A stretch of 64,000 bases of DNA, from NCBI RefSeq assembly GCF_963667135.1, contig NZ_OY762974.1, forward strand, positions 868,001-932,000. The letters are read 5' to 3'. The notes under the pieces were generated by a model. It saw only the letters and a program-made list of their open reading frames with translations, ran no database searches and was not told the origin of the DNA. Of the stretch, positions 61,683 to 64,000 are shown piece by piece (position 1 is the stretch's first letter; the number at the start of each line of letters is the position of its first letter). The DNA comes from an uncultured Macellibacteroides sp. GTDB taxonomy: Bacteria > Bacteroidota > Bacteroidia > Bacteroidales > Tannerellaceae. The translations under genes were made by a program, and so were the position numbers.

Positions 61683-63035
61683 CTAATCATTGTTATATCC
61701 TTTAGCTTTTAATATTTCCAAGGCTTCGTCAAATTCTTTTAGGGTTAAGCCACTATAAAAAACGGGGTCATAAATAAGAGCCAACATCTCTTTATAGTCA
61801 GGTTTAATTACAATATTATCTAAAGAATCGATCTCCAAAACATTGTCATCAGGATTATTATGATCAAAACCCAATGCACAATATAGCGAGTTGAATATAT
61901 TCATATTTAGTTTCCGGACATCTATTTCCTTAGCTACGGATCTAATATCACTTTTCAATCGCCTTGGAAACATCATTACTCCCACCACGGTTTCACTATC
62001 AGACAATATACCCTCCAACTTTGTCCCACTCCTATAGTGAATGCTTATACTAGGATAGTTCTCCGGAGATTTCTTTCCAACGATTAGTCGCAACTGTTTG
62101 CTGACTGAATTGAAAGCATCCACCGCCTTATTAAAATACAATGAATCTTCTTTCGAATAATTATCATTTAAACTGATATAGATTTCCGATGGCCATTTAA
62201 CAAATAAACTATCATGAAAAGAATAACTCCGAACATAATCAAGAAAATGAAGGGGTATATTATTAGCAAATACATAATCCGCAATTTTCTGAGGAGCATT
62301 AACATGATAAAGCACATCGCCAAAATCTTTTTCAAACTGTTGTCTAGTGTACCGAACCGGGATAGAAGGTTCATAAAGTAACTTAACCACCTCTTTATCA
62401 ATATCACTAAGGGTTGGACTCAATCCTGCTCCTTCAAAAAAAGAGCTATGTGGATATTGCCAGCTATCGCCTGTTACACCTAATACTTGTACGGACTCTT
62501 CCAAAAGAATATGATATCGAAGCTTTGTGCTATCTTGCTTACTAACTCTTTTATATTTTCGGGCATCGTTGGCGATCCCTACTTTTGCCCATACTATCTC
62601 TGAATTACTTTTATGTGTATAGCCAACACCAGCAAATGGTTCATATTCGCGATTTTTCAATCCCATTCTCTCCTCCAGATAAGGATAACTACCATAATAT
62701 ACAGACACATTGGCGGATGAGCTATCGGAAGCCGTGTAGAAGTTGACGGGCAAGTCCAGCGAAGTTAAATGGGAAATAACTGATTGCACGTCATCAGCAT
62801 CATGCACCGAAAAATCTCCATTTACATAAAAATATAAATCCTTGTTCCACTTTTTACAGATATCAAGCTTCCCAACGTAATCTTCATAAAAAACTGTTTC
62901 ATAGAAGTAATTTATAGCCTCTACCGAATACTTTTCTTTCAAATCCTGACGATTGGAATGGTTACAGCCTGGGAGTAAGAATACAATGTAACATAAAGCA
63001 AAAAATATAAATATTTTCTGATTGGATATTGTCAT
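61683..63035 (-). CDS. Lipoprotein with two DUF2927-like domains
   Basis: 450 residues; signal with lipobox VFLLPGC. Residues about 35-235 form a DUF2927-like, metalloprotease-like domain: WNKDLYFYVNGDFSVHDADD and RYHILLEESVQVLGVTGDS, where HxxxEExxQ is the family's active-site-like motif. Residues about 245-450 repeat the layout (WPSEIYISLNDNYSKEDSLY; final KLLYEPSIPVRYTRQQFEKD corresponds to ALIYDPVFYSGLTLKEFDEA) but the HxxxEE motif has decayed to FNSLYCALGFDHNN. So it is an internal duplication with one degenerate half. A deleted relic of it lies at 56619-56714. Function unknown. Confidence 0.75.
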   Translation of the reverse strand: MTISNQKIFIFFALCYIVFLLPGCNHSNRQDLKEKYSVEAINYFYETVFYEDYVGKLDICKKWNKDLYFYVNGDFSVHDADDVQSVISHLTSLDLPVNFYTASDSSSANVSVYYGSYPYLEERMGLKNREYEPFAGVGYTHKSNSEIVWAKVGIANDARKYKRVSKQDSTKLRYHILLEESVQVLGVTGDSWQYPHSSFFEGAGLSPTLSDIDKEVVKLLYEPSIPVRYTRQQFEKDFGDVLYHVNAPQKIADYVFANNIPLHFLDYVRSYSFHDSLFVKWPSEIYISLNDNYSKEDSLYFNKAVDAFNSVSKQLRLIVGKKSPENYPSISIHYRSGTKLEGILSDSETVVGVMMFPRRLKSDIRSVAKEIDVRKLNMNIFNSLYCALGFDHNNPDDNVLEIDSLDNIVIKPDYKEMLALIYDPVFYSGLTLKEFDEALEILKAKGYNND

Positions 63036-63080
63036 AATAGGGTTATTTATTAAAGTGTTAAGTACATCTACGAGGCACTC

Positions 63081-64000
63081 TTAGAATAGATCATTTAACC
63101 TAAGCTGTTGTTCCTCTCCAATGTGCTCCCATCTTTCAATCACTGTGCCGTTTTTATCTATCAAAACATAAAAAGGGATTGTTTCAAAATTATAAATTTT
63201 AGATAAATCATCATTTTCAAAAACAGATTTATCCTTATGCTCGTTGTTCAATACCTGAGGCCACACATTTAGTTTATGTTTCTCAATAGCCTGAAGCCAA
63301 CGGCTTTTATCTTCATCTAAAGATACACCAATAATTTCCAATCCTTTTCCCTGATACGTACTGTATAATCTTTTAAGGTTTGGAACTTCTTTCAGGCAAG
63401 GCAAACACCAACTAGCCCAAAATTCGAGCAGCACATAATTCTTGTTCTTGAAATCCGACAACTTAATAGACTTTTCGGAAAAGCATTTCCTTGTGAAGTC
63501 AGGCGCCATCCCTCCTACCGAGCTATTCTTTTTCGATTCTTCCTCTTTTATTTTTTCCGCTAAAAATTTCCCCATTAAACCACTCTTTATATCCTTTGCA
63601 AGAATGTTGTAAAGAGATCTTATCGTATCAACATCCATAGTCTCCTGCACCAAAAGCTGATACAAAATATCCGGCGTTATTTGGAAAGAGGGATGCTGCG
63701 AACTAAAATTCAACCGTACACTATCCATTGCACCCTTTAGATTACCAAGTTCGGCAATCTGGTAGTTAATCTCATTTTTCAAGCTATCACGATTTGGTGC
63801 ATCCTCTCTTAACAAATGAAACTGTTTGATTTCATTGAGCAGATTCGTCAACTTTTCAAAGTTCAATTTCTCATAACGCTCCATATCCTTCCGAAAAACA
63901 ATATTCTCGTCTTCAACTTCAGTCCCGGATAATTTGTAAGCGTATGGCGCATTCCTATCAATCCATAATTTCATTCGGGCAGCTTCCAGATAGAACCTGG
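63081..64000 (-). CDS. TlpA-like thioredoxin-domain protein, partial
   Basis: The gene runs off the right edge: the frame is open through the last base, and the in-frame ATG at 63974 is internal (residues before it read RFYLEAAR). The visible part has a helical N-terminal region (about 100 residues), then a thioredoxin fold with the redox motif FWASWCLPCLKEVPNL and a cis-Pro region FETIPFYVLIDKNGTVIERW. It is a periplasmic thiol-disulfide oxidoreductase of the type in which Bacteroidota fuse a DUF4369-like N-terminus to TlpA/AhpC. 45 bp upstream of the DUF2927 gene, so they may form an operon. Confidence 0.85.
   Translation of the reverse strand, partial: RFYLEAARMKLWIDRNAPYAYKLSGTEVEDENIVFRKDMERYEKLNFEKLTNLLNEIKQFHLLREDAPNRDSLKNEINYQIAELGNLKGAMDSVRLNFSSQHPSFQITPDILYQLLVQETMDVDTIRSLYNILAKDIKSGLMGKFLAEKIKEEESKKNSSVGGMAPDFTRKCFSEKSIKLSDFKNKNYVLLEFWASWCLPCLKEVPNLKRLYSTYQGKGLEIIGVSLDEDKSRWLQAIEKHKLNVWPQVLNNEHKDKSVFENDDLSKIYNFETIPFYVLIDKNGTVIERWEHIGEEQQLRLNDLF

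Overview
The window is a stretch of a Bacteroidota chromosome, most likely order Bacteroidales (gut or anaerobic type). The evidence is the SusC/SusD pairs, ECF sigma/FecR pairs, many lipoproteins with a Cys lipobox, promoters of the TAnnTTTG type, a Bacteroidota-style ISL3/ISAon1 insertion sequence and an anaerobic-type cobalamin operon. I cannot fix the genus from sequence alone. No rRNA, tRNA or CRISPR array was seen.

Layout. 0-12 kb: a lipoprotein, the PduO-type cobalamin adenosyltransferase with a decayed 3' end of a second cobB beside it, a cholesterol-dependent-cytolysin-like lipoprotein without domain 4, a TPR/HTH membrane regulator, then an ECF sigma - two EF-hand/LRR lipoproteins - FecR - TonB receptor block. 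12-17.6 kb: flavin reductase, an orphan lipoprotein, an ISL3-type element that has replaced the last codon of a class D beta-lactamase gene, an AraC regulator/VOC pair with a shared upstream element, and a MutT. 17.7-21.2 kb: a three-gene envelope operon of unknown function. 21.6-30.2 kb: a complete ECF sigma/FecR/SusC/SusD/phosphodiesterase locus. 30.3-42.8 kb: cobalamin genes: cobB divergent from an adenosylcobalamin riboswitch that precedes a BtuB-like receptor, exported CbiK, a PepSY membrane protein and four two-domain fusion enzymes (CobJ-CobH, CbiE-CbiT, CbiG-CobM, CbiJ-CbiD). 42.8-46 kb: thiM-thiE-tenA-thiD under a TPP riboswitch with a terminator. 46-56.5 kb: lipoprotein, CsbD, a second sigma/FecR/SusC/SusD locus on the minus strand, an AraC regulator and a Tat-exported TIM-barrel protein. 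56.5-64 kb: small genes mixed with gene relics, an AAA/DUF4143 ATPase between direct repeats, an AbiEii-type toxin-antitoxin pair, a DUF2927-like lipoprotein and a TlpA-like thioredoxin that runs off the window.

How it works together. The window is dominated by cell-surface uptake systems, three of them with their own sigma/anti-sigma control, plus vitamin B12 synthesis/uptake and thiamine salvage under riboswitches. The most unusual material is the relics: at least six gene remnants, several of which keep both gene ends but have lost the middle, and whose intact relatives lie elsewhere in this same window. The other leads are the IS-rewritten beta-lactamase C-terminus, the domain-4-less cytolysin, and a palindrome and repeats around the ATPase gene. 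I found no clear candidate for a wholly new multi-gene system; the best unknowns are the 17.7-21.2 kb envelope operon and the EF-hand/LRR pair.
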